A stretch of DNA of 40,097 bases, from positions 1-40,097 of IMG/VR virus record IMGVR_UViG_3300026512_000032; one strand, 5' to 3'. The notes beneath the pieces are model-generated. The model was not told the DNA's origin. It did no database searches and saw nothing but the letters and a program-made list of their open reading frames with translations. Positions 1 through 6,254 of the stretch are shown here, one piece after another. The translations under genes were made by a program, and so were the position numbers. This stretch comes from a virus. Within the stretch, counting starts at the first letter, position 1; each line of letters begins with the position of its first letter.

Positions 1-105
1 GTTAAATATCTTAAGGTTATAAGGAAAATAAACAGTGAAATAGAAAATAAAAATAAAATGGTTAAAGAAACTGTACCAGAACTTTTAATAGTTCAAGATT
101 ATTAA
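1..105 (+). CDS. C-terminal fragment of an unknown protein
   Basis: An open frame runs from the window edge to a TAA at 103-105 and gives 34 residues rich in Lys, Glu and Ile, ending PELLIVQDY. The start lies outside the window and no family can be recognised. It ends just before the promoter and structured leader of the first homing endonuclease, so it may be the gene next to which, or into which, that element inserted. Confidence 0.5.
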   Translation, partial: VKYLKVIRKINSEIENKNKMVKETVPELLIVQDY

Positions 106-117
106 TAAAAATAGTAG

Positions 118-123
118 TATAGT
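118..123 (+). promoter_or_regulatory. Possible -10 box (TATAGT) of the first HEG
   Basis: TATAGT lies within a tract resembling the TAGTATAAT promoters seen downstream of the other two HEGs. Unlike the other two HEG leaders, no TATAAATA late box is found here. Transcription would start close to the first base of the structured leader at 126. Confidence 0.4.
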
Positions 124-125
124 AA

Positions 126-226
126 TATAAGAGAGTGTTTCAACAAGGTTTCTCTTTTCTCTATGTCAAGCGGTAAAGAGAACCTGAATTTTTGTTGAAA
201 CACGCCGTTTGGCGACATCTCTTATA
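126..226 (+). ncRNA. Pseudoknotted leader RNA of the GIY-YIG HEG (copy 1)
   Basis: Outer stem P0 pairs 126-134 with 218-226 (TATAAGAGA/TCTCTTATA). P1 pairs 135-146 with 192-203 (GTGTTTCAACAA/TTGTTGAAACAC). An inner helix pairs 146-150 with 181-185 and 152-157 with 175-180, with one bulged base. The loop 163-173 can pair downstream with 205-218 (168-173 with 205-210 including one G-U, then 163-167 with 214-218 across a bulge; the last base competes with P0). This crosses P1 and makes a pseudoknot inside P0. Copies 2 and 3 have the same topology with unrelated inner sequences. It ends about 25 nt before the HEG start codon. Function unknown. Confidence 0.75.
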
Positions 227-249
227 ATTAAATTTATAGGAACTATATT

Positions 250-942
250 ATGAACACAAATAATCAAGTATGCTTATACATAGCAACACACAACAAAACA
301 GGTCTTAAATATTTTGGTAAAACTACAAGATATTTTACTCAAGAAGACTTACAATCTAAATATCATGGAAGTGGTGTTTATTGGAATAACCACTTAAAAG
401 TTCATGGTGATGATGTTACGATGGAAATATATGGTATATATAACTTAAACGAAGTTGAAGAAATTGCACTTAAATTTTCAAGCGATAACAACATAGTCAA
501 AGCATTAAATGAAAGTGACAAGAAAATATGGGCTAACGAAAAACCTGAAAATGGTAAAGATGGTGGCAATACTCGTTTGGGACATAAAAATTCATTAGAA
601 CATAACGCAAAAATAAGTAAAGCAAACAAATACAGAATATGTTCTGAGGAATCTAATTTAGCACACAGAGTACCCAAATCAGAATTAGGCAAAGAAAACA
701 TTAAATTAGCAAATATACTTAAAGCCACTGATGAGTTTAAGAAAAAAATATCAAATACTTTAATAGGACATAAAAATAATACTTTGAAAGTCAAAAGAAA
801 AATTAGTAATACTATGAAAGCAAAAGAGTTAGTTTGTGTAGAGTGTCCGCATTGCGGCAAAGTAGGTCAAAGAAGAGCAATGGGAAGATGGCATTTTAAT
901 AATTGTAAAAACTTACAAGAAATTAATGCTAAGGTTAAATAA
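250..942 (+). CDS. GIY-YIG homing endonuclease with C-terminal zinc finger
   Basis: Free-standing Seg-like homing endonuclease, expected to cut phage DNA at intergenic or gene targets and spread itself. The N-terminus carries the divergent GIY-YIG block: LYIATHNKTGLKYFGKT at residues 9-25, then YHGSGVYWNNH at 38-48 and a Glu-rich stretch near 68-71. The middle is basic with NUMOD3-like segments (LGHKNSLEHNAKIS, IGHKNNTLKVKRKIS). The C-terminus has C199, C202, H215 and C219 in a zinc-finger arrangement often found at the end of phage homing nucleases. The start follows an AGGAA ribosome site right after the pseudoknot leader. It ends in KVK, as do the other two HEGs here. The target gene is not identifiable. 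Confidence 0.85.
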   Translation: MNTNNQVCLYIATHNKTGLKYFGKTTRYFTQEDLQSKYHGSGVYWNNHLKVHGDDVTMEIYGIYNLNEVEEIALKFSSDNNIVKALNESDKKIWANEKPENGKDGGNTRLGHKNSLEHNAKISKANKYRICSEESNLAHRVPKSELGKENIKLANILKATDEFKKKISNTLIGHKNNTLKVKRKISNTMKAKELVCVECPHCGKVGQRRAMGRWHFNNCKNLQEINAKVK

Positions 943-1174
943 TGAAATATTTATCAGCATTAATAATCACAATATTTAGTGTTTCTACACTAAACGCGGG
1001 TGCTTGGTCAAGTTCTTTAGTATGAAAGAAGTTAAACCAAAAGCGGCATATACATTAGACACTGCAGGGTATAATCCAAGAGTGTATGAGTGGACAACAA
1101 AAGATGGATATAAGTGTATAGCTATTTTTGGTAACGATAAAGCAGCAGTATCAATGCAATGTTTTAAAAAGTAG
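942..1174 (+). pseudogene. Small secreted protein broken by a frameshift
   Basis: A frame from 942 encodes a clear signal peptide (MKYLSALIITIFSVSTLNAG) and stops at 1023-1025. The continuation is in the -1 frame: it is open upstream of the ATG at 1022, where it reads LVKFFS, and runs to 1174 as 50 residues with two cysteines (MKEVKPKAAYTLDT ... YKCIAIFG ... MQCFKK). One base change between about 990 and 1010 would give a single exported protein of about 75 residues. Options are a true frameshift mutation, a sequencing error, programmed frameshifting, or coupled translation through the ATGA overlap. The 942 start overlaps the HEG stop codon. Family unknown. Confidence 0.5.
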
Positions 1175-1189
1175 AAATTACTTTATATT

Positions 1190-1207
1190 CTCCTATGTTT
1201 ATAGGGG
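1190..1207 (+). terminator. Terminator-like hairpin
   Basis: CTCCTAT pairs with ATAGGGG around a GTTT loop (7 bp with one G-U). Only a weak U-rich stretch follows, so it may instead be an mRNA-stabilising or processing hairpin between two small secreted proteins. Confidence 0.35.
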
Positions 1208-1235
1208 GATTGTTAAACTAATTTAAGGATTTAGA

Positions 1236-1394
1236 ATGAAAAACCTGTTATTTGTTATAATGCTAGGAACAACATTATTTAGTGATTGTAGTAATAAATA
1301 CGATATTACTTCATATTATAGTATTCGTGGACAAGAGCATTATTTACAGTACATGGAATGTTCAAAAACAGAAGATTTTGGATCAGGGGACTAA
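1236..1394 (+). CDS. Small exported, possibly lipoprotein-like protein
   Basis: A 52-residue product. The start follows TAAGGATTTAGA, a good ribosome site. Residues 1-16 form a hydrophobic signal segment (MKNLLFVIMLGTTLFS) followed by D-C at 17-18. The sequence before the Cys does not match a strict lipobox, so lipidation is uncertain. The mature part is short, Tyr-rich and has a second Cys. It ends one base before the start of the FliM-like gene, implying coupled translation. No family is recognised. Confidence 0.5.
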   Translation: MKNLLFVIMLGTTLFSDCSNKYDITSYYSIRGQEHYLQYMECSKTEDFGSGD

Positions 1395-1395
1395 A

Positions 1396-1647
1396 ATGGC
1401 AGATATACTAACACAAGAAGAAATAGAAACATTACTTAGTGCTGAAGATTTATTTAGTACAACACACAATGAAAATAAAATACACCGTAAAGTAATTAAA
1501 GTTGAAGAGGATCTAGAATACACAATTCAAGGTGAAATAACTAAAATACTTGAATTTCATAAAATAGATTTAGATACTATTATAAACATAAACGAATACA
1601 AAAGAAATAATTACTATGAAATAGTTATTTACTACAAAGGATTATAG
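1396..1647 (+). CDS. Small protein with FliM-like N-terminal motif
   Basis: An 83-residue protein. A longer frame opens at 1282, but that region codes for the preceding small gene, and ATG 1396 follows its stop codon closely. The first 15 residues, MADILTQEEIETLLS, closely resemble the N-terminus of bacterial FliM (pattern LSQxEIDxLL), the segment known to bind phosphorylated CheY at the flagellar switch. The remaining roughly 65 residues are charged and show no FliM middle or C-terminal domain. The inference is a mimic that could titrate CheY-P or touch the motor and alter host motility. The short motif could be coincidence. The next gene starts immediately after its stop. Confidence 0.55.
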   Translation: MADILTQEEIETLLSAEDLFSTTHNENKIHRKVIKVEEDLEYTIQGEITKILEFHKIDLDTIININEYKRNNYYEIVIYYKGL

Positions 1648-2022
1648 ATGGATAAATGGTTTGAGATGATTGGATCAATCTTCGTTATCGTTATTTTAAG
1701 TATTTTAGTAGTAGTTGCTTTTCCTTCATTTGCAGATGAAAAATTAAACAGAATAGAATTTGAAAAGCCTGTAAAAAAAGTACAAAAAGTATTACAAGAA
1801 TTTAGAAAAGATGTGTGGAATGTTGAAACACAAGAAGAATTAAAACAGATTAAAAAAGAACAAGCAGAGGAAATAACAAAAATTAAAAAAAGTATTAATG
1901 CTTTAGTTCAGGAAACTAAAAGACTTAAAACAGAAGTACAAACATTGAAAAACATGGATTGTGTACAACCTACAACAGAAGTTGAGTCGTATGTGTCTGA
2001 AGATTTTGGTACGGGGTATTAA
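1648..2022 (+). CDS. Membrane-anchored coiled-coil protein
   Basis: A 124-residue protein with one strong hydrophobic segment at about residues 8-28 (IGSIFVIVILSILVVVAFP), followed by FADE, which could be a signal-peptidase site or simply the end of an N-terminal anchor. Residues 35-105 are Lys/Glu-rich with heptad spacing (EELKQIKKEQAEEITKIKKS), typical of a coiled coil. It abuts the FliM-like gene with no gap, so the two are probably co-translated. No family is recognised; an envelope-associated role is only an inference. Confidence 0.55.
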   Translation: MDKWFEMIGSIFVIVILSILVVVAFPSFADEKLNRIEFEKPVKKVQKVLQEFRKDVWNVETQEELKQIKKEQAEEITKIKKSINALVQETKRLKTEVQTLKNMDCVQPTTEVESYVSEDFGTGY

Positions 2023-2031
2023 GGCTAAAAA

Positions 2032-2039
2032 TATAAATA
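2032..2039 (+). promoter_or_regulatory. Late promoter-like box
   Basis: TATAAATA, matching the T4 late consensus recognised by gp55. The next gene starts at 2127, leaving an untranslated leader of about 80 nt in which GTCCT (2100-2104) can pair with the AGGAC of the ribosome site. Confidence 0.5.
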
Positions 2040-2126
2040 ATATACAATAAAGAGATATGGTTAAATGAATAGGATTAGGTTCTTCGTTCAAATAATTTGT
2101 CCTACAATTAAAAAAAGGACTTAAAT

Positions 2127-2321
2127 ATGAAAAATATAGGTAAAGTTACTAAAATAAGTGGTAATTTTATGACAAATAGTAAACAACTACATTTAAACCA
2201 AACAGAATGGAAACTAGGCGGTATCATTATAGACAACGGTACACAATATCAAGAGTACCAAAGTGCTTATCCGGATGTTACTGTATCATTAGAAGTAGAA
2301 CATCTTATAGATATATCTTAA
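2127..2321 (+). CDS. Hypothetical protein
   Basis: A 64-residue product preceded by AAAAAGGAC. No membrane segment, Cys cluster or known motif is visible; the composition is that of a small soluble beta-rich protein (KLGGIIIDNG, VTVSLEVEHL). The ribosome site may be partly masked by a short hairpin in the leader, which would allow delayed translation, but the stem is only 5 bp. It stands alone between a late-type box and the promoter region of the GGDEF gene. Confidence 0.45.
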   Translation: MKNIGKVTKISGNFMTNSKQLHLNQTEWKLGGIIIDNGTQYQEYQSAYPDVTVSLEVEHLIDIS

Positions 2322-2377
2322 ATTTAAGGATAATTTTAGCCTATTATATTATAACATAAATATATAAAGGATATTAA

Positions 2378-2854
2378 ATGAATACAGAAACACTAAAAGT
2401 ACAAGAATTACAACTAAAATTAGAAAAATTAGAATCATTATTAAACATTTATATGCATGATAAATTAACGGGTTTATTAATGCGTAGGGATTTTGATTAT
2501 AAATTTGCTGAATTTTTTGAAAACGAAGAAGAATTTTATCTTACTCTTGTTGATGTAAATGGATTACATGAAATTAATCGTAAAAATGGATATGATGCTG
2601 GTGACGATTTAATTACAAATGTAGCACATAAACTTACCATTATGTGTGATAATGTAGTATATAGAATTGGTGGTGATGAATTTGGTATTTTTTCATATAT
2701 TAAACCATGTTATATAAAAGATAAGAATTTTTGTATGGCTTCTACATCATCAAAAAACTTTAAGAGTATGAGAGATATGTTTAAAACAACAGATACAAAG
2801 TTAACAGAACTTAAAAAAGAATTGTATAAAGGTTCCAAAGATCGTAGAAATTAA
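2378..2854 (+). CDS. GGDEF-domain protein (diguanylate cyclase-like)
   Basis: A 158-residue protein. Residues 1-25 look like a short coiled coil, such as often precedes GGDEF domains. Then come DKLTGLLMRRDF (28-39), a metal-site strand LVDVNGLHEINRKNG (57-71), YDAGDDL (72-78) and the signature RIGGDEFGIF (96-105), so the GGDEF loop is intact. After residue 108 it no longer follows the family and ends early: a normal domain continues about 60 residues past the signature with recognisable strands. It could make c-di-GMP, bind it, or be inactive. There is no sensor domain. A phage enzyme acting on c-di-GMP could influence host motility or biofilm. Preceded by TATAAAGGA. Confidence 0.75.
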   Translation: MNTETLKVQELQLKLEKLESLLNIYMHDKLTGLLMRRDFDYKFAEFFENEEEFYLTLVDVNGLHEINRKNGYDAGDDLITNVAHKLTIMCDNVVYRIGGDEFGIFSYIKPCYIKDKNFCMASTSSKNFKSMRDMFKTTDTKLTELKKELYKGSKDRRN

Positions 2855-2866
2855 TAAAAATTATAG

Positions 2867-2872
2867 TATAAT
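2867..2872 (+). promoter_or_regulatory. Sigma-70-like -10 box upstream of thyX
   Basis: TATAAT within TTATAGTATAATATAAAA, followed by an AAAGGA ribosome site and the 17-codon ORF that precedes thyX. Confidence 0.5.
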
Positions 2873-2890
2873 ATAAAATAAAGGATATAA

Positions 2891-2944
2891 ATGACACAAG
2901 AACAATTAAAGAAATTCTATGAAGTAATTGCGGGGTTAAGATAA
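2891..2944 (+). CDS. 17-residue leader peptide upstream of thyX
   Basis: ATG 2891 follows AAAGGATATAA and opens a 17-codon frame (MTQEQLKKFYEVIAGLR). Its TAA overlaps the thyX ATG as TAATG. The strong ribosome site belongs to this peptide, while thyX has no clear one of its own, which suggests translational coupling. It could be a real micropeptide or merely a device to load ribosomes. Confidence 0.4.
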   Translation: MTQEQLKKFYEVIAGLR

Positions 2945-3792
2945 TGGAATACGGAATAGAATATACAAAACCAAAGGTTTATTTATTACAAGATACAGGA
3001 ATTGGAGTATCAGAATATGCAGCAAGAACTTGTTATGATTCTTTTGATACTTCAGAAAATCAAGCAGTAAAAAATCTTAATCATAGTGTTGAACATGATT
3101 TTGTAGAGCAAGATGAAACTTATGCACTTAATAATATAGAAGATTCTAAATTACTAGATACATTAGCATGGGCACATTTTCATCACAGTATTTTAGAGCA
3201 TGCAAATTTATCATATTTAATTAAAGGAACATCTCGTGGCGTTTTACAAGAGCATGCAAGACATCGTATTCAAGCCATAAGTGTAAGAAGTACTCGTTAT
3301 ACTATGGGTTCGGTTATAAATGCTTTTATAGCAAGTGTTTTTAATACACCAGAAGCATTTAACTCAACAGAATGGTTTATTACTAAAATGTTTGAATTAG
3401 ATTTATTAGTTACAACGGATATAGAATATAACAGAATTGAGTACAGAAGTATCTTTGCTAAATTATTATATCAAATGAATACAATCGGTAGAGAAGAATT
3501 TAAAAAATTAGCTGTTGCCAAATCTTCTTTAAAATTTGTGGATACATTGGATAGACTTGAATTATATGAAGCATTACAATCAGGTAAGAAAAAAAGAAAT
3601 GTGGGTGATGCTTTTAAGCATATTGTTTCAGATAACTGGAAAGTTGATATGGTTGTGACTTTTAATTTAAGAAGTCTTAAAAACTATTTTGATTTAAGAG
3701 ATAGTGGTGCTGCATTTTTCCAAATTCAGTGGCTTGCTAAAGAAATGAAAAAAGTAACTCCTCAAAAATACTTAGACCTTATTATTAAATAA
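2944..3792 (+). CDS. thyX: FAD-dependent thymidylate synthase ThyX
   Basis: Flavin-dependent conversion of dUMP to dTMP, supplying thymidylate for phage DNA synthesis in the cytoplasm. At 282 residues it is slightly longer than the usual 220-250. The ThyX signature is present as RHRIQAISVRSTRY (106-119), matching RHRxxSxxxxSxR with a two-residue shift before the first Ser. Flanking conserved blocks are HFHHSILEHANLSYLI (78-93) and RGVLQEHARHR. The C-terminal part contains FFQIQWLAKEM, typical of the family. Translation is probably coupled to the preceding peptide. Confidence 0.9.
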   Translation: MEYGIEYTKPKVYLLQDTGIGVSEYAARTCYDSFDTSENQAVKNLNHSVEHDFVEQDETYALNNIEDSKLLDTLAWAHFHHSILEHANLSYLIKGTSRGVLQEHARHRIQAISVRSTRYTMGSVINAFIASVFNTPEAFNSTEWFITKMFELDLLVTTDIEYNRIEYRSIFAKLLYQMNTIGREEFKKLAVAKSSLKFVDTLDRLELYEALQSGKKKRNVGDAFKHIVSDNWKVDMVVTFNLRSLKNYFDLRDSGAAFFQIQWLAKEMKKVTPQKYLDLIIK

Positions 3793-3823
3793 CAAAATGT
3801 ATAATTATTCATTTATAAAGTGT

Positions 3824-3831
3824 TATAAATA
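3824..3831 (+). promoter_or_regulatory. Late promoter-like box
   Basis: TATAAATA about 20 nt upstream of the start at 3853, in line with expression of this gene late in infection. Confidence 0.6.
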
Positions 3832-3852
3832 CTTAAAAAATGGGTGATTAAT

Positions 3853-4257
3853 ATGAAATTTAAAGAATTTATACATAAACAAAGTATAATAACAGAAAAA
3901 ATTATAGTTGAAGAGTTATTAACTGATGTAAATGAAGCTAGTCAAATTTTAAATAAATTAAAAACACTTAGTTTTGTTTCTAATGAAATACATAATTTAG
4001 ACATATTAGATATTCTAACAGAAATAAAATCGTTTCTCAAAACACAATTAACTCATATGAAAATAACAGATATAAGTTCATGGAGTAAAGAAATTATACA
4101 TAGTTTAGAAGTGGAAATAAAGTCTTTATTAAAAATAAAAACATCAATTAAAACGGATTATGTTGATAGTTTAATTGTCCAAGCAAAAAAACTTATAGAA
4201 ACTGTTAAAAAATACGCAGAAGTAAAAAAAGAAGAATATGATTCTACTATGAATTAA
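3853..4257 (+). CDS. Late alpha-helical protein with capsid-targeting-like N-terminus
   Basis: A 134-residue helical, Lys/Ile-rich protein. A GTG at 3844 could extend it by three residues, but ATG 3853 gives the N-terminus MKFKEFI, shared in style with three other small proteins in this window (MNFKEYVTE, MTFRELLNE, MKTFRDLFE) and with the T4 internal-protein leader MKTYQEFIAE. In T4 that leader directs proteins into the prohead and is removed by the gp21 protease after (L/I)xE. Here the first possible cleavage site is IITE around residue 15. A late box lies just upstream. The inferred role is an internal head or core protein; no enzyme motif is seen. Confidence 0.55.
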   Translation: MKFKEFIHKQSIITEKIIVEELLTDVNEASQILNKLKTLSFVSNEIHNLDILDILTEIKSFLKTQLTHMKITDISSWSKEIIHSLEVEIKSLLKIKTSIKTDYVDSLIVQAKKLIETVKKYAEVKKEEYDSTMN

Positions 4258-4296
4258 GTATATTAATTCGCTTTAAGTCCTTTTTAATATATAATA

Positions 4297-4305
4297 TGTT
4301 ATAAT
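4297..4305 (+). promoter_or_regulatory. Extended -10 sigma-70-like promoter
   Basis: TGTTATAAT with an upstream CTTTAAGTCCTTTTTAAT tract and no obvious -35 box. The ribosome site AAAGGA and ATG 4328 follow. Confidence 0.6.
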
Positions 4306-4327
4306 ATAGTATATAAAGGATAAGAAG

Positions 4328-4885
4328 ATGAAAACAATTACAAATAGACAAATTATGTTGGATGCACAAGAGTTAGTTCTTAAAGATAGTAAATTAAAAG
4401 TTTACATTAAAGAAGATAATGATAAATGGATTTGTCAAATATTCGAAGGTCGTAAAACTAAACCATCAACATACACAAGATTTCGTTCATTTGAAAATAT
4501 GGAAAATGAAATTAAAAATTATATTAGAAAAGAACAGTCTGATATCAAATACAAAGCAAACCTAAAAGCATCTAGAGCAGAAAAACTTAAAAATTTCAAA
4601 AGAGATTTAATTCCAGGTGTTACTGTTAGGGCGTCGTTCTCATACAATATGACATTTAATTATTTTTACCGTGTTATATCTAATAAAGGTAATACATATA
4701 AATTTGAAATTCTTGAAAAAGAATGGGCTGACGGCAATATAGGATATACAGGTTCTGTTAAAGCAGGGCGTCCAACCGGTAAATTTATTGAAGGTAAGCT
4801 AACACAAACAGGGCTTAAAATCGACAATTTAAATGCTAGTATTTGTAATCCATCAAGTACTTTTTATGAAAATCATCTTGATTAG
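4328..4885 (+). CDS. Hypothetical phage protein
   Basis: A 185-residue, Lys-rich protein. The N-terminal half is mixed alpha/beta (KLKVYIKEDNDKWICQIFEG). The C-terminal half, from about residue 93, has GVTVRASFSYNMTFNYFYRV, IGYTGSVKAGRPTGKFIEGK and other segments that look like a small beta-barrel module, similar in pattern to modules of uncharacterised myovirus proteins. No catalytic motif can be assigned. It has its own promoter and is followed after 9 nt by the next small gene. Confidence 0.5.
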   Translation: MKTITNRQIMLDAQELVLKDSKLKVYIKEDNDKWICQIFEGRKTKPSTYTRFRSFENMENEIKNYIRKEQSDIKYKANLKASRAEKLKNFKRDLIPGVTVRASFSYNMTFNYFYRVISNKGNTYKFEILEKEWADGNIGYTGSVKAGRPTGKFIEGKLTQTGLKIDNLNASICNPSSTFYENHLD

Positions 4886-4894
4886 GATTAAAAA

Positions 4895-5077
4895 ATGAGT
4901 CCTAAAAGAATAAAGATGGTACAATCACTTAAAATACCAGAAGATAAACTAGCGTTAATGCAAATGGAAGTAAAATGGTATAGTAAATTTGAAAAACCAG
5001 AAGTTAAACAAAAACTAAAATTTACTTATAAACGCATAACTAAAATTTTATTTGCAGAATATTTTTTAAGTATATAA
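4895..5077 (+). CDS. Hypothetical protein
   Basis: A 60-residue basic protein (MSPKRIKMVQSLKIPEDK at the start) with an amphipathic C-terminus (ITKILFAEYFLSI). It lies 9 nt downstream of the previous gene and 9 nt upstream of the next, so all are probably on one message. No motif is recognised. Confidence 0.4.
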   Translation: MSPKRIKMVQSLKIPEDKLALMQMEVKWYSKFEKPEVKQKLKFTYKRITKILFAEYFLSI

Positions 5078-5086
5078 GGAGAACAT

Positions 5087-5419
5087 ATGAGTTATGGTGT
5101 TATTATATTAATAGGTTATTTTTTCAATTTTATATGTACTGTACTGTATAGTATTATGATGTTAATATATAAAGTAGATTTAAAATATTTTGAACAAAAA
5201 TCTAAAAAAATAAAACTTCAACAGCAAGCACTTATTAATAAAAGTATTAATCCGTTTCGTTCAGAAGATTTTATAAAGTTACTGCCGTTTGGGTATGGAT
5301 TAATGTTATTACCAAAAATATTTACATCGAAACAAAAATTCATAAAGTACATATATGATTATCTTACAGAAAAATCAGAGTATTATTACTCATTAGAATC
5401 AAAATACAAAGGAAAATAA
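5087..5419 (+). CDS. Inner-membrane protein
   Basis: A 110-residue protein starting after a strong AAGGAG ribosome site. Residues 4-27 form a long hydrophobic segment (VIILIGYFFNFICTVLYSIM), probably a membrane anchor. A second, weaker hydrophobic patch lies around 64-75 (KLLPFGYGLMLLPKIF). The rest is basic and Tyr-rich. Its stop overlaps the start of the next gene by one base. Family unknown. Confidence 0.5.
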   Translation: MSYGVIILIGYFFNFICTVLYSIMMLIYKVDLKYFEQKSKKIKLQQQALINKSINPFRSEDFIKLLPFGYGLMLLPKIFTSKQKFIKYIYDYLTEKSEYYYSLESKYKGK

Positions 5420-5733
5420 TGAAAATTTTAAAAAAGATTAAAAATATGTTTACAAAAGAACACAATGCTACAAAAATTAAAAAATTAACACTTGATGAAA
5501 TGGTAGAGTATATTAATAAAGAATATCATTTTATATTATATGATGAAAATCTTATAAGTGAAATTTACTCAAAATTACTTGACTATGGTAATTTAAGTGT
5601 TATTAAAGAGGATCAATATAAATATATTATAGAACTTCGCATTATAGATAAAGATTTCGGAATAGATGATGTATATAATTATGAAGTAACACAAAAAGGT
5701 ATAAAAAGAATTCAAATTTTAGACGAAGATTAG
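5419..5733 (+). CDS. Hypothetical protein
   Basis: A 104-residue mixed-charge protein whose start overlaps the previous stop (TAATG), implying coupled translation with the membrane protein. The N-terminal 20 residues are very basic, and the remainder is predicted alpha/beta (YKYIIELRIIDKDFGIDD). No motif is known. A hairpin right after the stop separates it from the tmRNA unit. Confidence 0.45.
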   Translation: MKILKKIKNMFTKEHNATKIKKLTLDEMVEYINKEYHFILYDENLISEIYSKLLDYGNLSVIKEDQYKYIIELRIIDKDFGIDDVYNYEVTQKGIKRIQILDED

Positions 5734-5741
5734 TGTAATTT

Positions 5742-5762
5742 AAGTTACTTTTAAGGTAACTT
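5742..5762 (+). terminator. Hairpin after the upstream operon
   Basis: AAGTTAC pairs with GTAACTT (7 bp, 7-nt loop) immediately after the stop codon at 5733. The same bases form the upstream T-rich part of the tmRNA promoter, so terminator and promoter overlap. Confidence 0.45.
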
Positions 5763-5766
5763 TAGT

Positions 5767-5772
5767 TATAAT
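5767..5772 (+). promoter_or_regulatory. Promoter of the tmRNA unit (TATAAT)
   Basis: TATAAT, preceded by TTTAAGTTACTTTTAAGG and TTTAG. The spacing and sequence closely match the promoter at 32839. It would produce a precursor with about 70 nt of leader before the mature tmRNA; the leader contains a TCCGG/CCGGA hairpin at about 5783-5800. Confidence 0.6.
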
Positions 5773-5851
5773 ACAATATAACAAAAGAGGGTTCCGGTGA
5801 AAAGGCCGGATGGTAAATAGGATGTATAAGTCTTTCTTACCTTCTACAAAT

Positions 5852-6200
5852 GGGGATGATTAGGTTTCGACTGGTTATTCGTGTAACTATCTAGACAAGT
5901 AAACAATAAAGTTTTAAAAATAAACAAAGCATAATTGCAAACACAACAAACTACAGACCGGCTCTAGCAGTAGCATAACCGTTCTACAAGGAACTATCCT
6001 TGTTTACCCAAAATAGTATTTCCGCAAGGAATATAGGTTTTTTAATTTTCCTCAAAAATTAAACGCAAAATAAACTTAAGCGTAACAAAGGTTATCGAGG
6101 ATTTAAACACTCTACTCAAACAACGAAACACTATAAACTTGTATAATCGAAATAGCGAAAAATAATTAGGAACTCGGTTCAACTCCGAGCATCTCCACCA
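5852..6200 (+). ncRNA. ssrA: tmRNA (transfer-messenger RNA), phage-encoded
   Basis: About 349 nt. The 5' end GGGGATG pairs with CATCTCC before the encoded 3' ACCA (7-bp acceptor stem with one G-U), and the T-arm reads ACTCGGTTCAACTCCGAG. The conserved 5' block GATTAGGTTTCGAC is intact. The resume codon is GCA at 5937, and the reading frame GCA...TAA (5937-5978) encodes ANTTNYRPALAVA, to which the charged Ala adds one more residue. The tag ends in small hydrophobic residues like known degradation tags, and its TNYxPA core resembles the longer epsilonproteobacterial tags. tmRNA rescues ribosomes stalled on broken messages and marks the product for proteolysis. smpB follows directly. Confidence 0.93.
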
Positions 6201-6209
6201 TTTTTTTAT

Positions 6210-6233
6210 TTAAAAATTATTCGTAATTTTTAA
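6210..6233 (+). terminator. UUCG-capped hairpin after tmRNA
   Basis: A 10-bp A/T stem (TTAAAAATTA/TAATTTTTAA) is closed by a TTCG tetraloop and follows a run of T just after the tmRNA CCA end. It probably ends or attenuates transcription and helps define the tmRNA 3' end. Part of the transcription must continue, or a second promoter exist, for smpB, whose ribosome site is 12 nt further on. Confidence 0.6.
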
Positions 6234-6254
6234 TCAAGACAATAAAGGAAAATT

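Noticed and set aside
126-226. HEARO/omega-RNA of an IscB-type RNA-guided nuclease
   Set aside because: The downstream ORFs are compact GIY-YIG or HNH homing endonucleases without RuvC or PLMP domains, and the RNA fold differs in layout. RNA-guided activity is not supported, although nuclease binding to its leader remains possible.
402-860. Minus-strand 152-residue ORF
   Set aside because: It lies entirely inside the GIY-YIG HEG on the other strand, lacks a ribosome site and reads as a low-complexity hydrophobic shadow of the AT-rich coding strand.
1282-1395. Long N-terminal extension of the FliM-like gene
   Set aside because: This segment is the out-of-frame coding region of the small exported protein at 1236-1394; ATG 1396 has better context and gives the conserved motif at the N-terminus.
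5783-5851. A tRNA gene directly upstream of the tmRNA
   Set aside because: No T-loop (GGTTCRAxTCC) or acceptor pairing could be found; the hairpins do not form a cloverleaf.
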